Under the pieces are notes generated by a model that was not told the origin of the DNA, made no database searches, and was given only the letters and a program-made list of their open reading frames with translations. Below, piece by piece: positions 6,485 through 15,113 of a DNA stretch of 64,000 nucleotides. The stretch is from the NCBI RefSeq assembly GCF_034258515.1, contig NZ_CP139438.1:3596001-3660000 (forward strand), given 5' to 3'. The translations under genes and the position numbers were made by a program. Position 1 is the stretch's first letter. Each line of letters opens with the position of its first letter. This DNA is from Pseudarthrobacter oxydans (lineage in GTDB: Bacteria; Actinomycetota; Actinomycetes; Actinomycetales; Micrococcaceae).

Positions 6485-8523
6485 CGGAGGAAGGCTGCGG
6501 CCACTCCGGCGTCCACGGGGATGTGCAGGCCGGTGGTGTGGGACAGTTCGCTGCCGGTGAGGACGGCGGCGGCGTTGGCGACGTGTTCGGGGAGGACTTC
6601 GCGTTTGAGCAGGGTGCGCTGGGCGTAGTACTTGCCCAGTTCCGTCTCGTCCACGCCGTAAACGGCGGCGCGTTTGGCGCCCCAGCCGCCGGCGAAGATC
6701 CCGGAGCCGCGGACCACGCCGTCGGGGTTGATGCCGTTGACGCGGATGCCGTGCTCGCCCAGTTCCGCGGCGAGGAGGCGGACCTGGTGGGCCTGGTCGG
6801 CCTTGGTGGCGGAGTAGGCGATGTTGTTCGGGCCGGCGAACACGGAGTTCTTGGAGGAGATGTAGATGATGTCCCCGCCAAGGCCCTGGGCGATCATGAC
6901 CTTGGCCGCGGCCTTGGCCACCAGGAAGGAGCCCTTGGCCATCACGTTGTGCTGCAGGTCCCAGTCCTTTTCGGTGGTGTCCAGCAGCGGCTTGGAGATG
7001 GACAGGCCGGCGTTGTTGACCACCAGGTCCAGCCCGCCGAACGCCAGCACCGCGGCGTCGATGGCAGCGGCGACCTGGGCCTCGTCCGTGACGTCGGCCT
7101 GGACGCCGACGGCGACATCGGGCCCGCCGAGCTCTTCGGCCACCTTCTGCGCGTTCTCGAGGTTGAGGTCCGCGATGACCACGCAGGCGCCTTCGGCGGC
7201 GAGGCGGGTGGCGATGGCCTTGCCGATCCCGGACGCCGCGCCGGTGACCAGGGCGATCCGGGTGGCGTGGGACTTGGGCTTGGGCATCCGTGCCAGCTTG
7301 GCTTCCTCCAGCGCCCAGTATTCGATCCGGAACTTCTCGGATTCCTCGATCGGGGCGTAGCTGGAGATGGCCTCGGCGCCTCGCATCACATTGATCGCGT
7401 TGAGGTAGAACTCGCCGGCCACCCGGGCGGTCTGCTTGTTGGAGCCGTACGAGAACATGCCCACGCCGGGGACCAGCACGATGGCCGGGTCGGCGCCGCG
7501 CAGCGCCGGCGAATCGGCATCCGCGTGGCGGTCGTAGTAGGCCTGGTAGTCCTCGCGGTATCCGGCGTGGAGCTCCTGCAGCCGGGCAATCGAATCCTCG
7601 ATGGAGGCGTCGGCCGGAAGGTCCAGGATCAGCGGCTTGACCTTGGTCCGAAGGAAATGGTCCGGGCAGGACGTGCCCAGCGCACCCAGGCGCGGGTGCC
7701 CGGCGGCTTCCAGGAAGTCCAGCACGACGGCGTCATCACTGAAGTGCCCCAGGACCGGCTTGTCCGTGGAGGCCAGGCCGCGGATCACCGGCGCCAGGGC
7801 CCCGGCTTTGGCGCGCCGCTCGGCCTCGGGCAGGGCGCCGTAGCCGGGCAGCTTCGCACCGAACGGCTCGGCCTTGCCGTTTTCCATGATGTACTTCTCG
7901 GCCTGGTCGATGATCCACAGCGAGTTCTGTTCCGCCTCTTCGGAGGTGGCGCCCCACGCGGTGATGCCGTGCCCGCCCAGGATGGTGCCGATGGCCTGCG
8001 GGTTCGCGTCCTTGATCGCCGCGATGTCCAGGCCCAGCTGGAATCCCGGACGGCGCCACGGCACCCACACCACCTTGTTCCCGAAAATCTTCGCCGTCAG
8101 CGCCTCACCCTCTGCCGCCGTCGCAATGGCAATCCCGGAGTCCGGGTGCAGATGGTCCACGTGCGCCGCATCCACCAGCCCGTGCATCGCCGTGTCAATC
8201 GAGGGGGCCGCGCCGCCTTTGCCGTGCAGGCAGTAATCGAACGCGGCCACCATCTCGTCTTCACGCTCAACGCCCGGGTACACGTTCTTCAAAGCGTTCA
8301 GCCGGTCAAGGCGCAGCACCGCAAGGTTCCCGGCCCTCAAAGTACCCAGGTCCCCGCCGGAACCCTTGACCCACAGCAGCTGGACGTCCTCACCCGTCAC
8401 CGGGTCCTTCTCCGTGCCCTTCGCCGACGTGTTGCCCCCGGCAAAGTTAGTGTTCCGCTTATCCGCACCCAGGCGGTTCGAACGGGAAATCAGGTCTTCA
8501 ACAGTCTTGGCTGTGTTCTGCAT
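6481..8523 (-). CDS. rhaEW: Bifunctional rhamnulose-1-phosphate aldolase / short-chain dehydrogenase (RhaEW type)
   Basis: A 680-residue fusion. Residues 1 to about 410 are a class-II aldolase/adducin domain (NTNFAGGNTSAKG, HGITAWG) that cleaves L-rhamnulose 1-phosphate to DHAP and L-lactaldehyde. Residues about 420-680 are a short-chain dehydrogenase (TGAASGIG cofactor loop, NNAG, YSATK active site) expected to oxidise lactaldehyde to lactate. This matches the RhaEW architecture described in Bacillus and Chloroflexi. I chose the second of two close ATGs (8523, MQNTAK) because GAAAGG is 7 nt upstream; the alternative is 8529. It lies 11 nt after rhaI and overlaps rhaB by 4 nt. Confidence 0.93.
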   Translation of the reverse strand: MQNTAKTVEDLISRSNRLGADKRNTNFAGGNTSAKGTEKDPVTGEDVQLLWVKGSGGDLGTLRAGNLAVLRLDRLNALKNVYPGVEREDEMVAAFDYCLHGKGGAAPSIDTAMHGLVDAAHVDHLHPDSGIAIATAAEGEALTAKIFGNKVVWVPWRRPGFQLGLDIAAIKDANPQAIGTILGGHGITAWGATSEEAEQNSLWIIDQAEKYIMENGKAEPFGAKLPGYGALPEAERRAKAGALAPVIRGLASTDKPVLGHFSDDAVVLDFLEAAGHPRLGALGTSCPDHFLRTKVKPLILDLPADASIEDSIARLQELHAGYREDYQAYYDRHADADSPALRGADPAIVLVPGVGMFSYGSNKQTARVAGEFYLNAINVMRGAEAISSYAPIEESEKFRIEYWALEEAKLARMPKPKSHATRIALVTGAASGIGKAIATRLAAEGACVVIADLNLENAQKVAEELGGPDVAVGVQADVTDEAQVAAAIDAAVLAFGGLDLVVNNAGLSISKPLLDTTEKDWDLQHNVMAKGSFLVAKAAAKVMIAQGLGGDIIYISSKNSVFAGPNNIAYSATKADQAHQVRLLAAELGEHGIRVNGINPDGVVRGSGIFAGGWGAKRAAVYGVDETELGKYYAQRTLLKREVLPEHVANAAAVLTGSELSHTTGLHIPVDAGVAAAFLR

Positions 8524-8534
8524 GCTCATGCCTT

Positions 8535-9701
8535 TCAGGCGCCCCATCCGGCTTGCTGGCCGCCCACGCGGTCCTCGTTGATCTTCTTCTGGTAACCGCT
8601 GGCCTTGAACGCGGCCAGCGGGTCCGCGGGCAGGCCGCGGGATTCACGCCACTCGGCCAGGACCGGCCGGACGTCGGTGTAGAACGCATCATTGAAGATG
8701 CCGTTGGCGGCCAGCACATCTCCGGCACGCTGGGCCTCGGCCAGGGCCTCGGTGTCCACGAGCAGGGCGCGGGCGGTCATTTCCTGGACGTTCAGGACCG
8801 AGCGGATCTGGCCCGGGATCTTCTCCTCCAGGTTGTGGCACTGGTCCAGCATCAGCGCAACTCCAGAGTCCTTGCCGAACCCGCCGCCGCGGATCACCTC
8901 ATGCATAATGCGGAACAGCTGGAACGGGTCCGCCGCGCCCACGATCAGGTCATCATCCGCGTAGAAGCGGGAGTTGAAGTCGAACGAGCCAAGCTTGCCC
9001 AGGCGCAGCAGTTGCATCACGATGAACTCGATATTGGTGCCCGGGGCGTGGTGGCCGGTGTCCAGGCACACAAACGCCTTCTCCCCGAGCGCGAGGGTCT
9101 GGGCGTAAGAGGTGCCCCAGTCCGGAACATCGGTGTGATAGAAAGCCGGCTCGAAGAACTTGTACTCCAGCACCAGGCGCTGCCCGTCCCCGAGGGCCGC
9201 GTAGATCTCCTGCAGGGACTCGGCCAGGCGGTCCTGGCGGCCACGCATATCGTCCTGGCCCGGGTAGTTGGTGCCGTCCGCCAGCCAGATCTTCAGGTCC
9301 TTGGAACCCGTGGCGTGCATGATCCCAATGCAGTCCAGGTGATGGTCGATGGCCCGGCGGCGCACGGACTCATTGGACGAGGTCAGCGAACCGAACTTGT
9401 ACTCATCATCCTGGAACGTGTTGGAGTTGATAGTGCCCAGGCCAACACCCAGGCCGGCCGCGTACTCCTTCAAAGCCGAGTAGTCATCCACCTTGTCCCA
9501 CGGGATGTGCAGCGCCACCGTGGGCGCCAGGCCGGTCAGTTCATGGACCTTCGCGGCGTCCGCCAGCTTCTCCTGCACAGTGCGCGGGGTGCCGGGCGTG
9601 CCGAACACCCTGAACCTTGTACCCGAATTTCCATAAGCCCACGAAGGGACCTCGATGGCAAGCTCCCCGAGCCTGCCCAGCGCCGTTGCTACGTCATTCA
9701 T
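8535..9701 (-). CDS. rhaI: L-rhamnose isomerase (RhaI, Pseudomonas stutzeri type)
   Basis: Interconverts L-rhamnose and L-rhamnulose in a TIM barrel with two divalent metals. The 388-residue length and the segments IPSWAYGNSGTRF-like (here VPSWAYGNSGTRF), HIPWDKVDDY, LEYKFFEPAFYHTD, CLDTGHHAPGTNIE and FDFNSRFYADDDL are typical of the RhaI group rather than E. coli RhaA. The metal ligands Glu, Asp and His are in the LEYKFFEP, CLDTGHH and DFNSRFYADDDL segments. It follows rhaM by 87 nt. Confidence 0.94.
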   Translation of the reverse strand: MNDVATALGRLGELAIEVPSWAYGNSGTRFRVFGTPGTPRTVQEKLADAAKVHELTGLAPTVALHIPWDKVDDYSALKEYAAGLGVGLGTINSNTFQDDEYKFGSLTSSNESVRRRAIDHHLDCIGIMHATGSKDLKIWLADGTNYPGQDDMRGRQDRLAESLQEIYAALGDGQRLVLEYKFFEPAFYHTDVPDWGTSYAQTLALGEKAFVCLDTGHHAPGTNIEFIVMQLLRLGKLGSFDFNSRFYADDDLIVGAADPFQLFRIMHEVIRGGGFGKDSGVALMLDQCHNLEEKIPGQIRSVLNVQEMTARALLVDTEALAEAQRAGDVLAANGIFNDAFYTDVRPVLAEWRESRGLPADPLAAFKASGYQKKINEDRVGGQQAGWGA

Positions 9702-9788
9702 GATGGTTCTTTCCGGTGTCTTGTGATGCTGTTGGTCTGCTGGATGCCGCCCCGCTGCTGGAGCCTGTTGTTTGCCGGCCCGCCGGCT

Positions 9789-10136
9789 TTAGGAGGTGGA
9801 GGCCTGTGCCGCGGCCAGCTGGCTGTCAAGGTTGAAGACTTCCTCCAGGACCTGGAACCCTTCATCGGGAGCCTGGCCAGTGTTTTCAAAAAGCGCTGCC
9901 ATTTCCGCCTGCCACCGGGCGTTGACCTCGGTCAGGGCCATGCGGGCGCGGGCGGCATCGAAATCGTCGCATTCCACGTAGCCAACCAGGAGCCCGTCCC
10001 CGGCCAGGAACAGGGAGTAGTTGTTCCAGCCCGCGGCCTTGAGGGCGCGCAGCATCTCCGGCCACACGGCCGCATGCCGCCGCCGGTATGCGTCAATCAG
10101 CGGTGGCTGTATCGAGGAGCGGAAACACACCCTCAT
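9789..10136 (-). CDS. rhaM: L-rhamnose mutarotase
   Basis: Converts alpha- to beta-L-rhamnopyranose ahead of the isomerase. The 115-residue protein is of the usual size, with the family segments CFRSSIQPPLIDAYRRRHAAVWPEM and YSLFLAGDGLLVGYVE. The conserved His in RRRHAAVWPE and the Tyr residues line the ferredoxin-like pocket in homologues. The start ATG at 10136 has GGAGGG upstream. It is the first gene of the rhamnose operon, downstream of a strong promoter with paired operators. Confidence 0.93.
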   Translation of the reverse strand: MRVCFRSSIQPPLIDAYRRRHAAVWPEMLRALKAAGWNNYSLFLAGDGLLVGYVECDDFDAARARMALTEVNARWQAEMAALFENTGQAPDEGFQVLEEVFNLDSQLAAAQASTS

Positions 10137-10162
10137 GTTGGACCCTCCTAAACTCGCGGAAA

Positions 10163-10219
10163 CTTTGAATCGTTTCATTGTTACGATTCAAAGTACTCTT
10201 GAACTGGAGTAGGTGTCAA
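10163..10219 (-). promoter_or_regulatory. rhaM promoter with a double LacI-type operator
   Basis: On the minus strand a consensus -35 TTGACA (10219-10214) and -10 TACTTT (10195-10190) are 18 nt apart. Directly downstream lie two 12-bp operators, TGAATCGTTTCA at 10166-10177 and its inverted partner TGTTACGATTCA at 10179-10190. Together they form an 11-bp perfect inverted repeat (CTTTGAATCGT/ACGATTCAAAG) with a 9-nt spacer. A repressor here would cover the -10 and start site. The adjacent LacI-family gene is the obvious candidate. Confidence 0.75.
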
Positions 10220-10287
10220 GCATTCCGGACAAGCCGTCCATGGGGCGGCCCGGACGCCTGGCACATCGCGCAGCAGCACGGAGAATC

Positions 10288-11310
10288 ATGAACCGCTCAG
10301 CCAGTATCAAGGACGTCGCCAACCATGCCAGCGTGGCGGTGGGCACGGTCTCCAACGTGCTGAATTACCCTGACAGGGTCTCGCAGCGGACCAAGGACCG
10401 GGTGCTCAAGGCGATCGATGAGTTGGGGTTCGTCCGTAACGACGCAGCCCGCCAATTGCGCGCCGGCCACAGCCGCACCATCGGCCTGATCGTCCTGGAC
10501 GTAGGCAACCCGTTCTTCACCTCCGTGGTGCGTGCGGCCGAGGACGCCGCTGCCCTTCACGGCAGTGCGGTGCTGCTTGGGGACAGCGGCCACGACGCCG
10601 GCCGGGAGGCCAATTACATCGATCTTTTCCAGGAACAGCGTGTCCAGGGACTGCTGATCTCGCCGGTGGGTGACGTGACGGAGCGCCTTGACCTCCTCCG
10701 CGAGCGCGGCGTGCCCACCGTACTGGTGGACCGGCTGGCTGACGAGGCAAAGTTCAGCTCCGTAGCAGTGGACGACGACGCCGGGGGGTACCTTGCCGCG
10801 CGGCACCTGCTGGACACCGGCCGCCGTCGGCTGGCCTTTGTGGGCGGCCCCACCTCCATCCGGCAGGTGGCGGACCGCCTGCAGGGCGCGCAGCGTGCCG
10901 TCAAGGAAGAACCCGACGCGTCGCTGGAGGTTCTGGCATCGGACGCCATGACGGTCCTGGCCGGGCGAAGCGTGGGGAACGCACTGGTGGAGCGGGGCCG
11001 GGAAAAGCTGCCGGACGGCATCTTCTGCGCCAACGACCTCCTGGCGCTGGGGGTCATGCAGTCCCTAACCATGACCCACACGTTCCGCATCCCCGAGGAC
11101 GTTGCGCTGATTGGCTATGACGACATTGACTTCGCCGTCTCGGCCGTGGTTCCGCTGTCCTCCATCCGGCAGCCCACGGAGGCGCTGGGGCGCACGGCAA
11201 TCGAACTTCTCGCCGAAGAAGTGGGGTCCCGGAACCCCACGCACCGTTCGGTGGTCTTCACGCCGGAACTGGTGGTCCGGCAGAGCACGGGGACTTCCGC
11301 CGGCGGCTGA
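10288..11310 (+). CDS. LacI-family regulator of the rhamnose operon
   Basis: A 340-residue repressor with N-terminal helix-turn-helix SIKDVANHASVAVGTVSNVLNYPDRVS, hinge NDAARQLRAGHSRTIG, and a periplasmic-binding-protein-like effector domain (GNPFFTSVVRAAED, GYDDIDFAVSAVVPLSSI). The Val/Thr/Asn recognition helix is typical of LacI members that bind TGAANCGNTTCA-like sites. I chose the ATG at 10288 with GGAG 5 nt upstream. An in-frame GTG at 10213 coincides with the opposing promoter -35 and is unlikely. It is divergent from rhaM, and rhamnose or a rhamnose-derived compound is the likely inducer (inferred). Confidence 0.88.
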   Translation: MNRSASIKDVANHASVAVGTVSNVLNYPDRVSQRTKDRVLKAIDELGFVRNDAARQLRAGHSRTIGLIVLDVGNPFFTSVVRAAEDAAALHGSAVLLGDSGHDAGREANYIDLFQEQRVQGLLISPVGDVTERLDLLRERGVPTVLVDRLADEAKFSSVAVDDDAGGYLAARHLLDTGRRRLAFVGGPTSIRQVADRLQGAQRAVKEEPDASLEVLASDAMTVLAGRSVGNALVERGREKLPDGIFCANDLLALGVMQSLTMTHTFRIPEDVALIGYDDIDFAVSAVVPLSSIRQPTEALGRTAIELLAEEVGSRNPTHRSVVFTPELVVRQSTGTSAGG

Positions 11311-11362
11311 TATGGCACCGTCCGGTTAAGTAGGCATTGCCCGGTTGGCAGGCAACGCCCGG

Positions 11363-11737
11363 TCAGTCACCTTCCTGCAGCCATTTCATGGACTCTGTCC
11401 GGGAGGTGAAGAAACGGGTGGGGCAGGGCGGGATGTGCACGCCCAGGAAGAAGTTTGCGATGATCCGGTCTACCGGGCTTGCTCCCAGCAGCGCGATCCG
11501 GTTGGCAGCGCACGGGATGGAAAAGACAGCACGGGCTGCCCTGGTGACGTCCTCGGTGGTGGCCATGTCCACCAGCATCGGGTAAGTGCTGTCCCCCGCT
11601 ATCCGGTTGACGGCAGCCATGGCTGCCCGTGCGTCCTGCAGTTCTATCCGGACCCTGGGTTCCCAGATCAGGTGGATGATGCCGTCGGAGCGGAGCTCCA
11701 CCGTTCCCTTGCCGCCGTCGACAATTACAGGCTCCAT
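11363..11737 (-). CDS. STAS/SEC14-like domain protein (DUF7793 type)
   Basis: A 124-residue soluble protein, MEPVIVDGGKGTVELRSDG onward, with alternating hydrophobic strands and helices (LVDMATTEDVTRAARAVFS, IIANFFLGV). It resembles small STAS-like proteins annotated in many Arthrobacter genomes, often of unknown role. No catalytic motif is visible. It ends close to the LacI gene but on the opposite strand, and its upstream gap (11738-11963) is shared with the photolyase-like gene without a clear motif. Confidence 0.6.
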   Translation of the reverse strand: MEPVIVDGGKGTVELRSDGIIHLIWEPRVRIELQDARAAMAAVNRIAGDSTYPMLVDMATTEDVTRAARAVFSIPCAANRIALLGASPVDRIIANFFLGVHIPPCPTRFFTSRTESMKWLQEGD

Positions 11738-11963
11738 AACCTGCCTCCCTCCCTAGGCGCACTCCCATGATCTTCCTATCTTGCCGTATGCCTCCGAGGC
11801 GGCGCCCGGCCTTGTGCCAACGCAGGAGGCATTGCCCGTTGACTGGTTCGACATGGATGGATTTGCCGTGGCTGTTGAGGAACTGGCGCTGGACACCATA
11901 GCCTGGCGAGGCCCTGGGCTTAACTGCCCGCGGCCATCCCCTCGACTTGCAAGAATGGCCATC

Positions 11964-13027
11964 ATGGACTTCAACCGGCTGCTGCAGATCCGCCGCATCT
12001 ACGCGCAGCCTGCCGCACTGGAGCTGCCCCGGGGCAGGGACATCGTGGAACGGTGGCCGGACGCCGACGTCGTGCTTGTCGACAACCACTGGAACATCCC
12101 GGCTGTGCACGGTGATGAAACGAACGTGCCGCGCTGGTCCCGGATCAAAACGGAGGCGTTGGTCCTCGGGGTCAAGAAAGCGCTGACCGTCAAGCCGAAC
12201 GGCAGGTCCGCAGACTTCATTGCGCCCTCAACCGCGAACGGCTGCGCCATGGCGTGCGCGTACTGCTACGTGCCCCGGCACAAGGGGTACAGCAATCCCG
12301 TCACGGTGTTCGCGAACATCGACCAGATCGCGGGTCACTGGAGCGCCACGTTACGCGCCAAGGCATCAAGCTTGAGCCCAACCAGTGCGATCCGGAGTTC
12401 TGGGTCTACGACATCGGTGAGAACAGCGACTGCTCCGTGGACGCCCTTGTCAGCGACAACGTGGAAGATCTGGTCACGCTCTTCCGCGACCTGCCTACCG
12501 CCAAGCTGTCCTTTGCCACCAAGTACGTCAACCCGGCGATGCTGGGCTGGGACCACGGCGGCCACACCCGGATCCGCTTTTCCCTTATGCCCGCGGCTTT
12601 GGCGAAGTCGATCGACGTCAGGACCTCGCCGGTGGGCGAACGCATGGCGGCCATCAACGACTTCGTCGCTGCCGGCTATGAGGTGCATGTGAACTTTTCC
12701 CCGGTCATCATTACGGACACCTGGCTCGGCGACTGGGAGGAGCTGCTCTGCCAACTCGACGCGACGCTGAGTGCCGCTGCGAAGTCCCAGCTGGCGGCGG
12801 AAGTCATCTTCCTGACGCACAATGAACGGCTCCACGAGGTCAACCTCGGCTGGCATCCGCAGGCCGAGAGCGTGCTGTGGCGCCCGGACCTCCAAGAGGC
12901 AAAGGTCTCATCCAACGGCTTCACCAACGTCCGCTACCGCTCCGGAACCAAGGCCGGCTACGTGCGGCAACTGACCGCCCTGGTTGGGAGGATCGCACCA
13001 TACTGCCGCATCCGGTACGCCTTCTGA
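11964..13027 (+). pseudogene. Spore-photoproduct-lyase-family radical SAM protein, interrupted by a frameshift
   Basis: Two plus-strand frames together read as one protein of about 354 residues. The first half (IRRIYAQPAALELPRG, HWNIPAVHGDE, NGCAMACAYCYVPRHKGY with the CxxxCxxC cluster) stays in one frame until about 12334-12340. The second half (LEPNQCDPEFWVYDIGEN, ATKYVNPAMLG, FLTHNERLHEVNLGWHP, CRIRYAF at the end) continues in the -1 frame. Restoring one base in the stretch 12334-12340 gives IAGH-LERHVTRQG as expected for the family. No slippery heptamer is present, so programmed shifting is unlikely. It is either a recent inactivating deletion or a sequencing error. The family is found in non-sporulating actinobacteria with unknown substrate. 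Confidence 0.85.
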
Positions 13028-13099
13028 GGGTCCGGGTTCCTGGCCGGCGTCGGGGCGCGAACCGGGCCTCGGGCCAGGGCCTGCCCCGCCGCGCGGCGC

Positions 13100-13105
13100 T
13101 AGACT
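13100..13105 (+). promoter_or_regulatory. -10 box TAGACT of a probably leaderless transcript
   Basis: TAGACT ends 5 nt before the ATG at 13111. No Shine-Dalgarno sequence separates them, and no -35 box is evident. It is the same hexamer as before the HAD phosphatase gene. Confidence 0.45.
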
Positions 13106-13110
13106 GAAGC

Positions 13111-13926
13111 ATGACCGGCGCCCGCCCCCGTCTCTTGGCCTGGCTCCTCGTCCTGGCAGCCTTCCTCGGGGCCTGCACGCCCGCCGTCGGCATCAACGAC
13201 GCCGTTACCGGGCAAGCGAGCCCGGCCTCCCCGGCGCCGGCATCGGCCGCCCTGACCGCCCCGCCACCGGCGTCAGCGGCTCCGCCCGCCCCGCCGCCGG
13301 TACCCGCGGCACCGCCGGAACCCCAGCCGTTCGCCCTCAACCTTTACCAGGAGGGCGACTTCGTGCCGCAGTACACCTTTGACTGGTGTGTGGCAGCGAG
13401 CATCCAGATGGCCCACAACCTCATCGACGACACGGGCGGCGGCACGTGGGCGGATTCCACCCAGCAGGGAGAACTCTGGGAGATGGCCCGGGCCCGATCG
13501 TCCAACTCGTTCAACGGCGCCAACCCCCTCGGGTGGGCGCAGGTGCTGACGGAGGTTGGCATGGGGCCGTACACGGTGGTCAGCATCGCCGACTACGGGA
13601 CCGCGCTCCGGACGGCGGCGCGCGCCATCGCCGCCACGGGCCGGCCGGTGGGGCTGGTCATGTGGCGCGGCCGCCACGCATGGGTGATGAGCGGTTTCGA
13701 GTCGATCGGCGATCCCGCCCGGTTCCAGGACTTCTCCGTCACCGGCGTCCGGGTCCAGGATCCGCTCCACCCGCACGGCAGCGGGCAGTGGGGCCCGTCG
13801 CCCGCGCCCAACAGCCTGCTCACCCCGGAGGAGCTGGCAACGCAATTCGTGGTCCGCGAGCCGCGGCGCTGGAGCAGCGAACTGCCCACCGGTTACCTGA
13901 TGGTGCTCCCGGTCGCCGGGGCCTGA
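13111..13926 (+). CDS. C39-like peptidase-fold lipoprotein
   Basis: A 271-residue exported lipoprotein. Residues 1-22 form a signal with the lipobox LGAC, followed by an Ala/Pro-rich linker to about residue 72. The rest has a papain-like layout: FDWCVAASIQMAHNLI with the candidate nucleophile Cys near residue 93, and GRHAWVMSGFE with the candidate His near residue 189. A downstream Asp is likely in VQDPLHP. This matches C39-like peptidase-family proteins on the actinobacterial surface. The substrate is unknown. It stands alone between the photolyase-like gene and the DUF808 unit. Confidence 0.7.
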   Translation: MTGARPRLLAWLLVLAAFLGACTPAVGINDAVTGQASPASPAPASAALTAPPPASAAPPAPPPVPAAPPEPQPFALNLYQEGDFVPQYTFDWCVAASIQMAHNLIDDTGGGTWADSTQQGELWEMARARSSNSFNGANPLGWAQVLTEVGMGPYTVVSIADYGTALRTAARAIAATGRPVGLVMWRGRHAWVMSGFESIGDPARFQDFSVTGVRVQDPLHPHGSGQWGPSPAPNSLLTPEELATQFVVREPRRWSSELPTGYLMVLPVAGA

Positions 13927-14007
13927 CCGGCCGCGGCTGGGGACAAAGGTCGAAGGAATGCTGGCCGTGCGCAGCGGAGCCGGGCCGGTACGGCTGCCCG
14001 CCCCCCG

Positions 14008-14013
14008 TATAAT
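14008..14013 (+). promoter_or_regulatory. Consensus -10 box TATAAT before a small upstream frame
   Basis: A perfect TATAAT in GC-rich sequence ends 6 nt before the ATG at 14020. Transcription would start at or next to that ATG. No -35 box is visible. Confidence 0.55.
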
Positions 14014-14019
14014 CTCAGC

Positions 14020-14094
14020 ATGCCGATCACGCGCCTGCACCCAGGCAGCCAAGCCCAGCCGACGGAACGCGAACACTGCGGGAGCGGTCTGTGA
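14020..14094 (+). CDS. Leaderless 24-codon upstream frame coupled to the DUF808 gene
   Basis: ATG at 14020 to TGA at 14092-14094 encodes 24 residues beginning MPITRLHPGSQAQ. The stop overlaps the GTG start of the DUF808 gene as GTGA. The GTG has only a moderate GGAG 9 nt upstream. The arrangement suggests that ribosomes loading at the 5' end of a leaderless mRNA are delivered to the membrane-protein start. The peptide has no recognisable homology and may matter only for being translated. Confidence 0.5.
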   Translation: MPITRLHPGSQAQPTEREHCGSGL

Positions 14095-15113
14095 GCGGCG
14101 GCCTCGTCGCCCTGCTGGACGACGTCGCGGCCCTGGCCCGCATCGCCGCCGCGTCGGTTGACGACGTCGCAGCCGGAGCCGCCAAGGCAGGAGCCAAGGC
14201 CGCCGGTGTGGTCATCGACGACGCCGCTGTAACCCCGCAGTACGTGTCCGGGGCTGACCCGTCCCGCGAACTGCCGATGATCAAGCGGATCTTCTGGGGC
14301 TCGCTCCGGAACAAGCTGCTGATCATCCTCCCGGCCCTGCTGCTCATCAGCGCCTTCCTCCCGTGGGCCATCCCGTTCATCCTCATGCTGGGCGGCACGT
14401 ACCTGTGCTTCGAGGGTGCCGAGAAGGTCTGGCACAAGCTCCGCCGGGACCACTCGGACGAAAAAGCGCCGGCGGTCCAGCGGGGTCCGGAGGCGGAGGC
14501 GAAGGTGGTCAAGGGCGCCATCACCACAGACTTCATCCTGTCCTGCGAGATCATGGTCATCTCCATGAACGAGGTGGCGGCCGAATCCATCTGGGCCCGG
14601 GCTGTCATCCTGGTGGTCGTGGCCCTCGCCATCACCGTGCTCGTGTACGGTGCGGTGGCACTGATCGTCAAGATGGACGACATTGGCCTGCACCTGGCCG
14701 CCAAGGAATCTGCGGGCTCGCAACGCTTCGGCGAGCTGCTGGTCAAGGGGATGCCCGCCGTGCTGGCTGCAATCACCCTGATCGGGACAGTCGCCATGCT
14801 GTGGGTTGGCGGCCACATCATGCTGCAGGGGGCCTACGACCTCGGCTGGCACCTTCCGTATGACCTGGTCCATGCCCTGGAGGCCCCGGTCGCCGGAATC
14901 GCGGGCATTGGCGGCCTCCTGGCCTGGCTCGTGAACACCCTGTGCTCAGCCGTCCTGGGACTCGTGTGGGGCCTCGCCGTGATGGCCGTCCTGCACCCGC
15001 TGCTGAAGGCCCTGCCGTTCGGCAAGGAGAAGGGCCAGCACGAGGAAGGTGACGTCCGCGCCGAACTCGCCGGTTACCGGCCGACGAAACACAAGGCGGA
15101 TCCCGCTCCCTAG
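14091..15113 (+). CDS. DUF808-family membrane protein
   Basis: A 340-residue protein starting SGGLVALLDDVAALARIAAASVDDVAAGAAKAGAKAAGVVIDDAAV, the hallmark N-terminus of the DUF808 (YedI-like) family. Several membrane spans follow (LLIILPALLLISAFLPWAIPFILML, a span near 14600-14650, then two C-terminal spans). A charged loop, HKLRRDHSDEKAPAVQRGPE, separates the first and second parts. The family is widespread but its function is not established. Its stop codon is back to back with that of the convergent DUF1961 gene. Confidence 0.85.
   Translation: MSGGLVALLDDVAALARIAAASVDDVAAGAAKAGAKAAGVVIDDAAVTPQYVSGADPSRELPMIKRIFWGSLRNKLLIILPALLLISAFLPWAIPFILMLGGTYLCFEGAEKVWHKLRRDHSDEKAPAVQRGPEAEAKVVKGAITTDFILSCEIMVISMNEVAAESIWARAVILVVVALAITVLVYGAVALIVKMDDIGLHLAAKESAGSQRFGELLVKGMPAVLAAITLIGTVAMLWVGGHIMLQGAYDLGWHLPYDLVHALEAPVAGIAGIGGLLAWLVNTLCSAVLGLVWGLAVMAVLHPLLKALPFGKEKGQHEEGDVRAELAGYRPTKHKADPAP

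Noticed and set aside
6523..8595. A plus-strand open frame of 690 codons antisense to rhaEW
   Set aside because: Same reason: the minus strand encodes clear aldolase and dehydrogenase domains, and the antisense product has no recognisable motif.
10213..10287. A longer N-terminus for the first LacI regulator from GTG 10213
   Set aside because: The GTG overlaps the -35 of the opposite promoter and lacks a ribosome site; LacI proteins begin close to the helix-turn-helix, as from 10288.
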